Below, in pieces: positions 1 through 11,349 of a stretch of DNA of 64,000 nt; within the stretch, counting starts at the first letter, position 1; each line of letters opens with the position of its first letter. The notes beneath the pieces are model-generated. The model saw only the letters and a program-made list of their open reading frames with translations. It was not told the origin of the DNA and did no database searches. This stretch comes from Uranotaenia lowii (taxonomy: Eukaryota; Arthropoda; Insecta; Diptera; Culicidae): positions 21,426,002 to 21,490,001 of the forward strand of contig NC_073693.1 of assembly GCF_029784155.1 (NCBI RefSeq), read 5' to 3'. The translations under genes were made by a program, and so were the position numbers.

Positions 1-165
1 TTTCTAATTTTTGTTATTTTTGTCATTTTTGTAATATTTGTAATTTTTATAATTTTTGTATTTTTTGAAATTTTTGGTACTTTTTGATATTTTTGGAATT
101 TCTGTTATTTTAGTCCTTTTTGTTATTTATGCCATTTTTGTCATTCCAATTTTATTAAATCCAAA
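1..165. repeat. Degenerate relic of the 9-bp TTTTTGTCA satellite
   Basis: The first 165 bases are T-rich and made of loosely 9-bp steps such as tttttgtca, tttttgtaa and tttttggta. Exact satellite units survive near 23-32 and 131-146. The phase drifts and most units carry substitutions. The orientation (T-rich on the + strand) matches the large array at 28-43 kb. I read this as an old, decayed edge or seed of the same satellite family. A generic T-rich low-complexity stretch is the alternative. Confidence 0.55.
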
Positions 166-2560
166 AACTTTTATTTTTTCAACTTTGGATGGAAAAATTC
201 TATAGTTTGAAAAATTAGGTAGGAAAAATCCAAACATTTTTGGAAAAAATAGAGGTCAATTAAAAAAAAAATTGCTTCAAAAAAAATTGGAAGGAAAATT
301 ATAGCAAACTAGTAACCCTAGTTCACAGTCCAAACCAGGAGTGAGGGTAATGAAAACCAAACACGCGCTTTATGACATTTCCAGGATATGACACTCGTTT
401 CGGAATTTGGTGTGTATGTACAACGACAAAACCGTTTCAAGTGTCACCCATTAAAAAAGCGGGGATGGGGGGTGAACTTTGTAAGCACCGGAAGGCAAAC
501 AACTATAAGTTTTGATTGAGAGAAAGGAAGAATGACGGGAGGGAGGGTCTAAGTCTGTTTAACTACTTCATGGTACAAGGGAGGGGGTTTGCCAACTTAC
601 CTTTACACAACATTTCTTGGTTTGCTTCAGGATTTGCGACATTGTCATGCTGGGATGGCACCAACTGCTTGCTATTGCATCCGAATTTTAACTGTCAGGT
701 GAATCACCACCTTCCGGCCAATTTTTGGGGCACCTCACGTTCCCAGGAAGGGTACACTTTAATCCGTTTAAGCTTCACTAAGCACTCCGGTTAGATTACT
801 TTCCGCACACACTCTTCTCTATGTCATTAGCCACACTAATCCACTTTACCGCATTCGAGTAACTTCCGTGAATGGAAGAGGAAATTCCAGTCAGTCAGTC
901 AGGACACGGAATGAAACACACCTGACTGCGGCTGCAGGAACTAAATTACTCGTTCGTTCGTCCTGGTGAATGGAATGGAATAAAAGGTCACACACGGACC
1001 TTTTACAAGCACGGTTGATGTTTCGCCAACCGACTCACACACACCGCGCGAACATAAAAGAAGAAGAAGAATCGCAATTTACCGTTAGATCCTTTTCATT
1101 AATCGAATCCTCGCTTCAGTTGCTCACTCGCCATTCACAAAATAGCGAAAGACGAAACACACACGGACGGACGGAAGCTTTTGTCTTCGGGAACCCACAA
1201 TCTCCGAACATACACACAAACACCACACGTTAGATTACACCACTCTAATTGGGTTGCTGCTGCTATCGTTTGATTCGAGTTTAGGGGTTTCAGGACCTTC
1301 CCCACTTATTATCAGTCGCACCGGCAAATCGGTACCGTCACATGGATTTCGATCCGATGTTATGTAGCTGAACAGGCTGAGCTGGCGCTGTTACGTGCTT
1401 CCGTTTTTTTTTTCGGGCATTGTTGATTGATGATCGGCGAACCGAAAGGCACCACCCACCCTCGATCGAAATCGAATCGGATTCGAACACGTTACACCGG
1501 AATATTCAACCGCAATCGAAGCAACGAAAGGAAAAAAAGAAACAAATCAACGCAAATGTTCTGCACTGTAACTCACACACTAGGTATAGGTAACTATGCA
1601 AGCGCCGGTTGTGGTTCTCACAAATCGCGTGTATGGTCCTTCTAATAGGAAGCGAAGCACTTTCTTCGGAATCGGTACGTACGTACGCCTCGACGTTGGG
1701 CGATCAAGTGAATGGAATAGCAGCACACACGGACGATTCGAGCTGCTGCTTGCTTGCTGGCTTGAATGGTCCTATCGAGAATCGGGACGGACCTGTCGTC
1801 CTGCCACCAGAAACCAGAACTAGAAATAACGTAGGACCCAAAAACTCTCTCGCGAGAGAATTCTTGAATCATTGCTTCAATCAATCCTCCGCCTCTCCTA
1901 CACACAGCATAGCAAACTTCGCTCTTCGATAGCGGTTTCCTTCGTATCGTAGAGTAGAAGGTTTTGATTCAAGAATGAAGGAACCGTAACAGAGAAGAGA
2001 TTTGAATGCTCTTCTCTCTTTTTTCGGCGACTCTCAATTTTCCCCTTTTTCCTTCAAACCAACCCAGGATGAACATCAACAAACGGCACAAAATTGAATG
2101 GTGAAGAGTTCATTCGATGCGTATTCGAAGGATGCGCTGTTACGACTGTTGCAGTGTTTCTCAAAAAATATACTTTAACACACACTCTCGAATTCAGAAA
2201 CAAATCGTTGAACTTTTAAATACTACTTTACTTTAAATACTCTACTCACAAATTCGCAAGCTTGTTGTCAAATTTTTTTGAAAGGGGATAGTCGGGTAAG
2301 ACGGACACCATGAGAAAGAATCGCAATAGCTATGGAGGTATTGCTTTTTTCATCTCAGTCTTCGTGCAGATTAGGACTTGTGTTATAATATTTACCATTG
2401 GAATTAGTGATATTCTTTCATTATACATATTAGTGTTTTAAGCGGTTCAAAACATGCTTGCAAATTACCCTTTTTTCGCACTGTCGGGAGCTTAGCTTTG
2501 TTGACTATTCATATCCACCTGAAATCATTGAACTCGTAATGATATGTATACACATGTATA
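166..2560. other. No gene recognised; mixed-composition intergenic or intronic DNA
   Basis: The short open frames here overlap each other in several phases, lack conserved motifs and are not convincing as exons. From about 310 to 2130 the GC content is higher than in the surroundings, with CA-, GA- and CGA-rich stretches and many restart-like direct repeats (for example cagtcagtcagtcagg near 890). Such sequence could be 5' regulatory or untranslated DNA of a gene outside the window, but nothing visible proves it. Confidence 0.4.
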
Positions 2561-2711
2561 CGGGGTGTTCAATAAGTTCGAATACAAATTAAAATAACGA
2601 TAATTTAAAATCAACTGAACAGAATAATTTTTTTTTACTCAAATGGAATGGTATATTAATAATGGCCAATCACACCTTTTGTTTTGGAAAAATTTTACCT
2701 TGAACCAATTA

Positions 2712-4159
2712 GGGTAACGGACCAATTTTGGACCGCTTTGGGAAGTGGCTATGCTATTTTCTGAATTAAAAAAGTACATGTTACAATTTTTGGCTGCTTT
2801 ATCCGTTCATTACAAAGATCGAGACTTTTTCTATCGGAACGTATCGTCATTTGTTACAATATAACGAGATTTAAGCCTAAAACTCATATTTTCGATCATT
2901 ACTCTGGTCGATATTTTGGACCACTGGGTCTCTATTTTGGACCACCCTTTGGATCTATTTTGGACCACCCTTAAACTAAATCTAAATTTTGCTATATTTA
3001 CAACAGCGGTTGATGCGCAATTATGCGAATAATGCAGGAATTCTTTTCCTTTGTCATTCTTGTAGACAAGTTTGATTCGTTCACGTTAATTTGTTCCTGA
3101 ACTAACTTTTTTCAACTTTTCCCCAGCCTCTATTGAGGTACGCTTGTTTGTTGAAACTGTATCAAAAATTAAACTCGTAACATATTTGCCGATTTATTGT
3201 TGGTTTTTCCTCGGTTTTCCCCCTCTTTTAGACGGGGTTTATATTTCGTCTTTCTATCTAACCAAGTATATTTTTCTTCTCGTAAATCATCGGTTGTAAT
3301 CAAATGGTTGTAACCTTTAGACTGAACTGTCAATCATTTATTATGAAGCATTAAAAATAATGACTTAATTAAAAATTCGTGCATGTTCACTTTTTTCATA
3401 TTTTTAAGCTTCTCTAAGCTGTTGCTTTTGACAAATGCTTATCGAATAGTTGCGATTAATGTGGATTGTTAGATCAACAAGGTTTCAAGTTCGAAAAGTA
3501 AGTTAAAGAAAAATCATTGGCTTGGTTTTATGCCGATTGAAATAAACCCCGTATAAAGGCGGGTTTGGGCAAGTTAATTGTAAAAAATAATGCCAAATTT
3601 TATTTTTAGTAAGCGTTTGAAAAAGTGTTCAAAATTCTTTTCACATCGTTGTTCAACGTCTTATTACATTCATGAACATTTAACAGCAAGTATAATACCC
3701 AGATTATGTTGAGTGGTCCAAAATAAGACCCTAAGGAATTTAGTAGGACCTATTTTCGACATGGGTAAATTTGGTATCAAAACATTTTTTTTTTTTTTTG
3801 GTTCTTCAAGCTTGCAAACTAGTTTTCAAGTGTTTTTTAATAGCTTTGAACATGTTTGTTATTGTTAAATTCATCACAGCTAGGCAGAAAACTTCTTCAA
3901 AGTTGACTTCAATAATGGCACGTCCTCCCAAAATAGGCTTGGTTCGGCTCAACTGTGAAAAATCAAAACTTTATTTTCAATTTTCTCTCCCTTATCATCT
4001 TATTTAAATTGAATGTTAGACACGATTAGAATCATAAGAAGTAGCTTCAACTATATTTGTTAAAAAAAATCATGATTAAAATGTTTTATGAGGGAAATAT
4101 TGGAAAAAGCTAGAAGGTGGTCCAAAATATGTACCCGGTCCAAAATAAGTCCGTTACCC
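2712..4159. mobile_element. TIR element nested in the 2561-5204 element
   Basis: The ends are inverted copies beginning GGGTAACGGAC, with 2 mismatches over about 22 bp, flanked by TA at 2710-2711 and 4160-4161. The motif ATTTTGGACC recurs near 2725, 2912, 2932 and 2956 in forward orientation. It recurs near 3714, 4118 and 4137 as its complement, so the subterminal repeats face outward symmetrically. No coding capacity is visible. Removing this segment restores a continuous outer element, so it inserted later. It is a non-autonomous DNA transposon of a TA-targeting group; the exact superfamily is not determined. Confidence 0.72.
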
Positions 4160-4185
4160 TATGTGAGCTCCAGCGGTTTGTCAAG

Positions 4186-4259
4186 TCCGGTCATGGCCTA
4201 GAGGATAGCGTTCCAGTCTTCTAAGCCAGAGTCCATGAGATCAAATCCCGATCACGGAA
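4186..4259 (+). repeat. tRNA-Arg(TCT)-like head, probable SINE relic
   Basis: The segment has an A-box-like TGGCCTAGAGGAT, an anticodon-loop-like CTTCTAA and a B-box-like AGATCAAATCCC in the spacing of a tRNA. The order resembles tRNA-Arg(TCT). Only about four acceptor pairs survive (TCCG with CGGA) and the anticodon stem is imperfect, so a working tRNA is unlikely. The sequence continues as non-tRNA DNA. A tRNA-derived SINE head or a tRNA pseudogene inside the 2561-5204 element is the best reading. Confidence 0.45.
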
Positions 4260-5206
4260 CATATAGTACTCTTTCTAAGGTCTGATGGTTTTAGCATTTG
4301 TAAGATGCTAGCCATAATATCCTTGAAAGATGTACGCCTTAGAGTTAAGTAAAATTAGATCTCTTCAAAGAAACATGAAGTTTCACTGAGATCCTTATAT
4401 GTGTGTGTTCGTTTTTAAAAATAAGTTTAAAAAAAAAGTCCACCATACGAGGCACGCTCCCTTATTGTTGAAATTTCGTTCCACATAAGAATGCTGACAA
4501 TTTTTATATAGAGTCAAAATAGGTTTCCTGTATTTGTTCAATCTCGACAACATGTAAGATATAACTAACCAATCCAAAAATGTTATATTTGAAGGGCAGG
4601 GCACTTTTTATTTCAACCAAAATTTCCAAAAACCTGTAATATGCTGTGTAAAATGGTCTATAAAAATAAACACTTCATGCCAAATTAGCAAAAAAAATCT
4701 ATTAATTACCAATGTAAACTTAATACAAAGTTACACAAGCACATATTTCATGGTTTTCGTCTATTTATAATGTGGAATAGTTCTATCCTCTATCACGTTG
4801 GTAGGCTTTTTCAAGAAAATCAGCTAGCACGTATAACTACTTTTCGACATTTCACACATAATACGAAAAAATAGATTTTATATGAGACAAGTTTAGGAAT
4901 TCTGTACTTGTTTATTCTCGACATCTTCAATGTTTATGAGAATTGGACTAATGGAGACATATTAAATGACCTGTAAACTATTTATTTTGGTCAATAAATT
5001 GGATTTTTCGTCTGTACCAGTACTTTTGGTGTGAAAAGGCTGATAAAATACGAAAACTAAATGAAAATCAATTTCTCGACACCAGGAATAGTTTGTCTGA
5101 TGATAGCACAAAGTTACTCTAACAAAAAGTTAGATGTACATATATGCTACGGCTAGACCACACCATTTGGTTAAAAAGTGTATTCGAACTTATGGAACAC
5201 ACTGTA

Positions 5207-8136
5207 TAGTGTATACATGATAATTATACACCAATAAAAAAAGACTTCACATACTTAATTTATTAGGCTTTGATCAACTTACGCATTTATAATTCCATGA
5301 TCGCAGACGTGGCTAAGCAGAACAAATTCTACCTCTCCAATGGTTACTACTCCATGATTGATTGCCATCAATTCTATGCAAGGGCCAAAAGAATGGTGCT
5401 TGTGATTAACAGTTACATTCCCGATACACAATAACTCATGCTCTTCCTTTGAAAAATATCAATAACGGCACCGACCACGTCCTAGTAGTAGTCAATGGGG
5501 GAAATATGAAGGAATATTAGTAGGATACTTCTTAGGTTCAATCAAGCCCTTTTATATTCCAAAGCCTAGTTTTGGAAAATTTAGAAACAAATGCAAGTCA
5601 ATATCACCAACTATAGAAGCCATCTATACGTCTGCGAATCTATATTCAAATATTCAAGGAAAAGGTTGTGTTGGTAGCGGAGAAGTTATAGATCAGGATC
5701 CATTTTGATAAATGGAGCGATCTTAACTCCTACATTTCCTATGTTCCTAGATATTTCTAATGGAAACTCCTATTTCTATCTATGAAGCAGTGGCGAAGAT
5801 CTTACCTAGTAAAGCAACTTGGCATACTTAGTTTTCCCAAAAATTATCTAGACTAACATTTGAAAAAGACCAAACTTTTCAGGCAAATTTTTTTTAAACA
5901 TATTTAGCTCGAATATTACAACTCCTACACAAATCATGAGAGAGTTTTGGAAGAATGGTTGAATTTTCAGAAAAAAAAAAAAATTTTTTTTTAAATCCTA
6001 CACTGAGAGAAATGCATTTCAAAAACTTAAACTCCATTTCCTAAAAAATGCCATCTCAGAATTTGAAGAATAAAATTTCTAAGCTTCTCGTCCGATCTTC
6101 ATGATTTTTTTTAAATTCATGTTATTTATTTTTCTGTGTATTTTTCCAACCTTCAATACAAAAATTCTTCGTTGAATTAATTGTACTAATTTCGAAAAAA
6201 TAAGAGCTTCGATTGTAATAATTGATGGTAAAAGTAAAATAATTTTGAAATTTTTTCTATGGGATTTTTCACGTAAATTGAGATTTTGTTGCATCTTATC
6301 GATTCTACGTGAATTTTGTATTAATCACAGAGTATCAAGGATGCCCTGGTAAAAGCTGCTTTACTTTCACATAACTTACACATGATTTTCACGTAAATTC
6401 CAAGTGGATGATCTAAGTCCGTTTTATGCAATTGTCTCAAGCGTGTGGTTGTTAATTCTTATTAGAAAAGAAAATTGTCAGCCAGCTGGTGTGAAAATTT
6501 GTGTGTCCCAGGAAGAGGAGCTGCATTGACAAGCATAATTAGATTTCGTTTTGTCTTTATGGTAAGTGTCTTTAACTTTTTGATGATTCTGAATAATAAT
6601 AAATTGATTTTTGTTTCCATATTTTGATAACAAGGGATGGATCTGGATGCATGCGTGCCCTTACGAAACTGGTGCCGGTTACTGTTTTTTTGGTACGACT
6701 TCCCGGAACACGGAACACAGGACACCATACAGGCAACAACGGACAAAGTAAAATTATGTTTTAATTAGATCATTTATTTTTCATTACTGAATACTTTTCC
6801 CTTTTTTTTTCAGCATTCCACAAACCGCCCTGCGTTGCTGGAACTGCGGAAACTGAAGTGTGTTTTATTGTGGTAAAAGTGAAGTGTAAGCAAAAAAATT
6901 TTGTGAAAATAAAGTTTGTCCTAAATGAATTTTGGTTATATTTTCATTATAAACATAAACAAAAATACCAATTGACCTACATTTCACTCCGATCAGGCAT
7001 GAAAATTTTCATTCATTCACGTTGACGGCGAAATTTATTTTGGATCACTATACCCAAGAAAATATGATCAGTCATGGGTCATGTCATGACAGAAATATTC
7101 CGATAATGTGAATGTAAATATCATTCATATTCACGTGATGTAAATATATGTCACGTATGAGAAGAGTGGGCAATGAATGAAATTTGGAAACCAAATGGAA
7201 ATAAAAAGAAAGGCGTCTAGGAAGGACATTTTTTATACTTTTTATGCAGGTCTGCCCCAATTGGGCATAGGGAGATCATGTGTATTGGGCCTAAATCACT
7301 TCTTGTCCTCACTGTCCGACGGTACAACTCGACTGGCTGGTGGTGATGCTGTGAAGGCCGAATGGGCCTCGTATCACTTCGTGTAACCGAGGATTAATCT
7401 TTGGCCACAAACTATGGTTAGTTAGAATTTGCCGTAGTACAACATTTGAAAATTAGCTTGGCATACAAAGTTGCAAAAAATTACATTGGTGATATTTCTC
7501 ATGACCCATTTTAACTATCATGTCATGACCGATATATTGGAGATTTCAATGATCAATGACAGAAAGGAAAAAACTTTCTTTACCAAAATAATCATTCATA
7601 GCATGCTTTCATTTAAAAAAAATCTTTAACAAACGACATGTGAGGAAAAAAATGGGTCACTAGTCGCAGTTTTTGGCTCATGACTATGACATTATCCCGT
7701 CCCTGACTCCGATTCTAAAAACACTCCTCGTAGCTTTCATATGCACAGTGAGTTGAACTCACTAAAAATTCACGTAAATTGAAGGTAAGGCCCATGAAAC
7801 ACGAATTCTTATAGGGACGTGTTTACATATTGATCTTGTAGGATCTACGTGAAAATCAATTGGATAAAAATTATGTAGTTTTTCACGTAGCCACGACGTA
7901 AAGATTATTTTGGGTGTAAATATACCGAGTGCCTTAACTACGTGAGGACTATACACACACAAAATTTCATTCTATTCTGAGAGGGTCATGCCAGATATTG
8001 TGTCGAGTTGGTATGAAATCCGTTACAGTATTTTTTACAATAAAAGCAAGTCCATTTGTGTTGGAAGAAAGTGGTAGAAATTTTGACAATTCAAGCAGAT
8101 TTTGAAAATTTTACAATGACATTTTTTTTTCAAGAT
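5207..8136. other. No gene recognised; AT-rich DNA with transposon-like fragments
   Basis: No frame here has a recognisable domain. A stretch near 5310-5770 gives short peptide fragments in shifting frames on the + strand and may be a very old pseudogene, but I could not assign it to a family. The motif ttcacgtaaatt recurs near 6270, 6389 and 7770, and related tacgtgaa words occur near 6307 and 7850, which suggests dispersed repeat relics. The sequence near 7040-7560 is rich in gtcatga-type words. Confidence 0.35.
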
Positions 8137-8260
8137 CTGCTGCCGTCAAATTTCTTACACTTCTCTTCTATTTTTGCATGCTGTGATGCAAAAATTGTTG
8201 GATTTATATCAGATACGCCTGAAATAGAAACAGTGTTGTAAAGAAATTTGACGGCAGCAG
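8137..8260. mobile_element. Short foldback MITE, 124 bp
   Basis: The first 20 bases (8137-8156, CTGCTGCCGTCAAATTTCTT) are perfectly complementary to the last 20 (8241-8260). A second hairpin lies inside: ATTTTTGCAT at 8170-8179 pairs with ATGCAAAAAT at 8186-8195. Terminal inverted repeats at this size with no coding capacity fit a miniature inverted-repeat element. No target duplication is obvious, so the superfamily is open. Confidence 0.65.
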
Positions 8261-9072
8261 CCCAATGATTTGAGAAAAAAGAACAAATCAATGCAAACCA
8301 TACAACAGTTCTAAATTGTGATTGAAATCGTAAATCTTCAATAAACCTTGAAACCTTTATATATAACAGACATAAGGGCAAATCATCAATTTGAAAAAAA
8401 AAATTCTACATGTAACTTTCTATATGTAACGATTCTTCTTGAAATTGGTTAGTCTGAAAAGTGCGAACTTTTGCTTTCTGGAACTTGCTTTTAATTTTTT
8501 AGTATACACAGCAAGAAAATGTAACGATGGACGATGTAATTTCTGGAGATGATGTTGTATTACGGATTTCTGTTGCAATAACACATCTAAATGATGTACA
8601 CAACGCGAATACGTCGTGAAGTGTAATATCACAACCTTATAGATGATATTGCATCAAGTAGTCAATGTTTTTCTTTGTTGACGTTCAAATTTGATTTCAT
8701 TTCAAAAATCAAGAAACGGATTACGGACCTCAGCTGTATTTGTTTGGCTTGTAAGTACTACCAAAAATGATTAAAAATATAAGCAAATCCACAGCTTCAA
8801 AAATAATTTCATAATTTTTAATTTTTTAGGAAATTTCGCCCATATAGATCGGCGGTACGAAACATATTCTTTTACTAGAAACCGAAGGGTATATCAAGTT
8901 GTTGTTCCCGAAATATAATAGCGCCAGCACTAAATTTTACTTCGGAAGTCCGGACTTCCGACTTCCGACAAAGAAAAGGGAAGTACTAGATTGTCGGAAG
9001 TCTGTGTTTTGTTGCCAGTTCACCATCGACGTTCCTAAAATTTTCACTTAAATTCACAATAGCATAGTTTAA
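8261..9072. other. No gene recognised; contains an 18-bp palindrome at about 8943
   Basis: This interval is AT-rich and lacks convincing coding frames. The palindrome CGGAAGTCCGGACTTCCG lies near 8943, followed by ttccgacaaag and, about 40 bp later, gtcggaagtc. It looks like the residue of a small inverted-repeat element. Nothing else could be assigned. Confidence 0.3.
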
Positions 9073-9599
9073 CCCTTTAATGCATGACTTTTTTAAAATG
9101 AGAATTACAGTTATTGATTCAGTGAAATAATAACTTTTTAATTCGAATAACAAAACTCAACAGGTTTGAAGTCGTTATTTTGAGTATTATAAAAGTTATG
9201 GCCCATAAAAGTTGAAAAATAATTTTTGAAATTCTTGATTCATTTCAATACGGTTTCGCTATTTTTTTCAAAACCTTGTTAATTGGATACAGAAAGGTGT
9301 TTTTGATTGATTGAGATTGAAAAAATTGTTAGAATTTGAAAATCTGAAGAAATAACAGCAATTTTCCAAAAACTACTTTTTTCAAAAAAATTAATAAATT
9401 TGATTTTCGCATTTTTTTTTGCATACTTTGTTCGATATCTCACACATACATTGGAATATCGTAATAAAAATACAATTGCCTAATTTCTTTTAATCTCTAG
9501 AATATTTTTTGTGAATACATGACTAAAAAATATCCACGCGTTTACGAGATATTTGGATTTTGATTAGTGTTGTTTTAAACAACACTATGCATTAAAGGG
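9073..9599. mobile_element. piggyBac-type MITE, 527 bp, TTAA duplication
   Basis: The element begins CCCTTTAATGCAT and ends with the exact complement ATGCATTAAAGGG. Both ends are flanked by TTAA (9069-9072 and 9600-9603). A TTAA target and a CCC(T)-start terminal repeat are the known signature of the piggyBac superfamily. Near the right end, TAGTGTTG and CAACACTA flank a TTTAAA core and form a further palindrome (about 9566-9587). There is no transposase frame, so this is a non-autonomous copy that relied on an enzyme encoded elsewhere. Confidence 0.78.
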
Positions 9600-9603
9600 T
9601 TAA

Positions 9604-11117
9604 AGGCGCTGTCTTCACCTGTGCCTGTGATCCAGTTCAAATTATGTTTTTGTCATGGAAACCACTGCTGTTTATTTGAATCAATCGGATCAATCCTCGC
9701 AAAAAGGTTCATTCGAATGAATGGATGAACCGATTTCCCCTACACATCATATCCATGATCCACGATATCCATGGTCCCATGGTCAGGTTCACGGCACCCT
9801 CTCGAAGAGGAAGCGCCAGCTGCACAACGTCATATTCCCATCCTGAGAAATGCATCAATAATTTTCCTTCCCATCCCATGGCCTTATCCCATTGTTGTTG
9901 GCACGGCACAAACAGAAAAACTACTGTGAGAAAATTGCGACAAGGAGGGAAGATTGTTCTCTCTTCCCTCTCGCTCTCGCTAACCCACATCATTCGGGGC
10001 ACGAGGTGCATTTGAGAAACAAGTAGGTATAATCGTCCTCCGTCGCACGTCCCGCACACTTTCCTCCCGCTGTGAAGAGGATACAACCAGGAGGGGACTT
10101 ATAAAGGAACATTAAAAACCCCGAGAGGGAACCCGAGTTGCTTCTCCTGGTCCTCTTCCCCTGGCCCACGATCATTCAACCTGGACAGGAATCGTCGTGG
10201 AAACAAAGTTGCAAGTTCTGGGACTCGTACTTCAAAATCTTCTTTTGTGCCTTCGGTTGGGTACCTCAATTTTTTTTTTCCTGGCAAGCTACCTACCATC
10301 AGATCAAGTGACGTAATGGAAAATCCGCATCCCGAGAACCGGTGTGTCTCGCTGATATCGGTGGAATAAAGATTTGGAGAAGGCAGCAGCAAGCAACAAA
10401 AACAAAACCTCGGCAACAGCAACCAAAACAGTAAGAACAGCAACAATAACAAGTTGCTGCAAAACTTTTGCGCTGGCTTGCTCGCTAAACCTGGAATGGG
10501 ATGTTGATGATGATCTGGGACTTTCTGTTTCTCACGATACTTATCGACGCATTCGGCATCCCCACCATGTTCTGGATCTGGACACGCTTTGAGCTGAACC
10601 AGGCTTATAATGGTATGCGTCCTGCTTCTGGCTCCTGCTGGTCCATAAGCGTCCCCCGGGGTCCGGAATCAGCTTATGGAAGGACTTCTGGATATTTGAG
10701 GTAAGCATAAATGGAAGAAAAAAAACAAACTTCCAGAACTTGAATCTCGCCATGGGGTAATTCGACAATGATGATGAGTCGCTCTCTAATTGACTTAATA
10801 CTTTCGACTTCGAGAAGTCATCCAACAGGTTTTGGAAGGCATCATTTGAATGAATTTAAAATTTTAGGACTGTAATTATACCTTTTATTTTATTGACAAA
10901 CACCATAGGTTGGTGGTGACTTTCCTTAAATTTATAAGTTGGTAATTTAGAATTCAGAATTAAAAAATCAAACGAAGAATTTTTTGATTCAGAATTCAAG
11001 TTCTCGTGAAAAGCCTTATTTTAAAGTTGGCGGATCACACAAAATGCATTTTTTGTGGTTTTGCTAATTTTTGACGTATTTGAAAGTAATTTATGGACCT
11101 CAAATTTTCCAGCTCAG
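9604..11117. other. No gene recognised; CAA-rich block and a possible splice donor
   Basis: The interval 9700-10700 is less AT-rich than its surroundings. Around 10383-10457 the + strand is rich in AGCAA and AACAACA words, a composition common in dipteran 5' untranslated exons. The hydrophobic open frame 10501-10704 runs into GAGGTAAGC at about 10698, a good donor sequence. No start context, homologue or second exon can be identified, so an untranslated or coding exon here is only a possibility. Confidence 0.3.
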
Positions 11118-11345
11118 GCAATTTTATCATTTTTGTAAATTTTGTATTGTTTATTTTTCCATTTTGTAGATTAAGTCATTTTTATCTTTTTTTTGTCATT
11201 GTTATAATTCTTATAATTTTGGTCAATGTTGTCAATTTGTTGTTTTTGATGTATTTGTCATTTTTATTTTATTTTAAATTTTTCAGACTATTCTTTTTCA
11301 TTTTTTTCACACATTATAATATTTTTTTATATTTTTTCAGCACTT
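11118..11345. repeat. Degenerate TTTTTGTCA-type satellite relic
   Basis: This T-rich stretch contains scattered words such as catttttgtaaattttgt, ttgtcattg, tcaatgttgtcaa and tttgtcatttt in irregular 9-bp steps. It has the same strand orientation as the 28-43 kb array. It encodes a spurious hydrophobic frame. It lies directly upstream of a LINE remnant. I interpret it as a dispersed, decayed island of the satellite family rather than an active array. Confidence 0.5.
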
Positions 11346-11349
11346 CGAC

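Larger units (their letters stand above)
2561..5204. mobile_element. Tc1/mariner-type TIR element, 2.6 kb, carrying nested insertions
   Basis: The left end reads CGGGGTGTTCAATAAGTTCG. The right end, reverse complemented, reads CAGTGTGTTCCATAAGTTCG. The match continues through AATACA, giving about 26 bp of imperfect terminal inverted repeat. Both ends abut TA (2559-2560 and 5205-5206), the target-site signature of the Tc1/mariner superfamily. No intact transposase frame is present. Much of the interior is a later insertion (2712-4159), and a tRNA-like segment follows it. The element is therefore non-autonomous or decayed. Superfamily assignment rests on TIR style and TA duplication only. Confidence 0.7.

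Noticed and set aside
1596..1932. Overlapping 75-107 codon frames on both strands
   Set aside because: Three mutually overlapping frames without motifs are most likely chance in a less AT-rich interval.
4186..4259. Functional tRNA-Arg(TCT)
   Set aside because: Acceptor and anticodon stems have too many mismatches; the internal Pol III boxes alone fit a SINE or pseudogene.
10501..10704. Hydrophobic 67-codon frame ending at a donor-like site
   Set aside because: No homologue or second exon is visible, and several overlapping frames on both strands are equally long.
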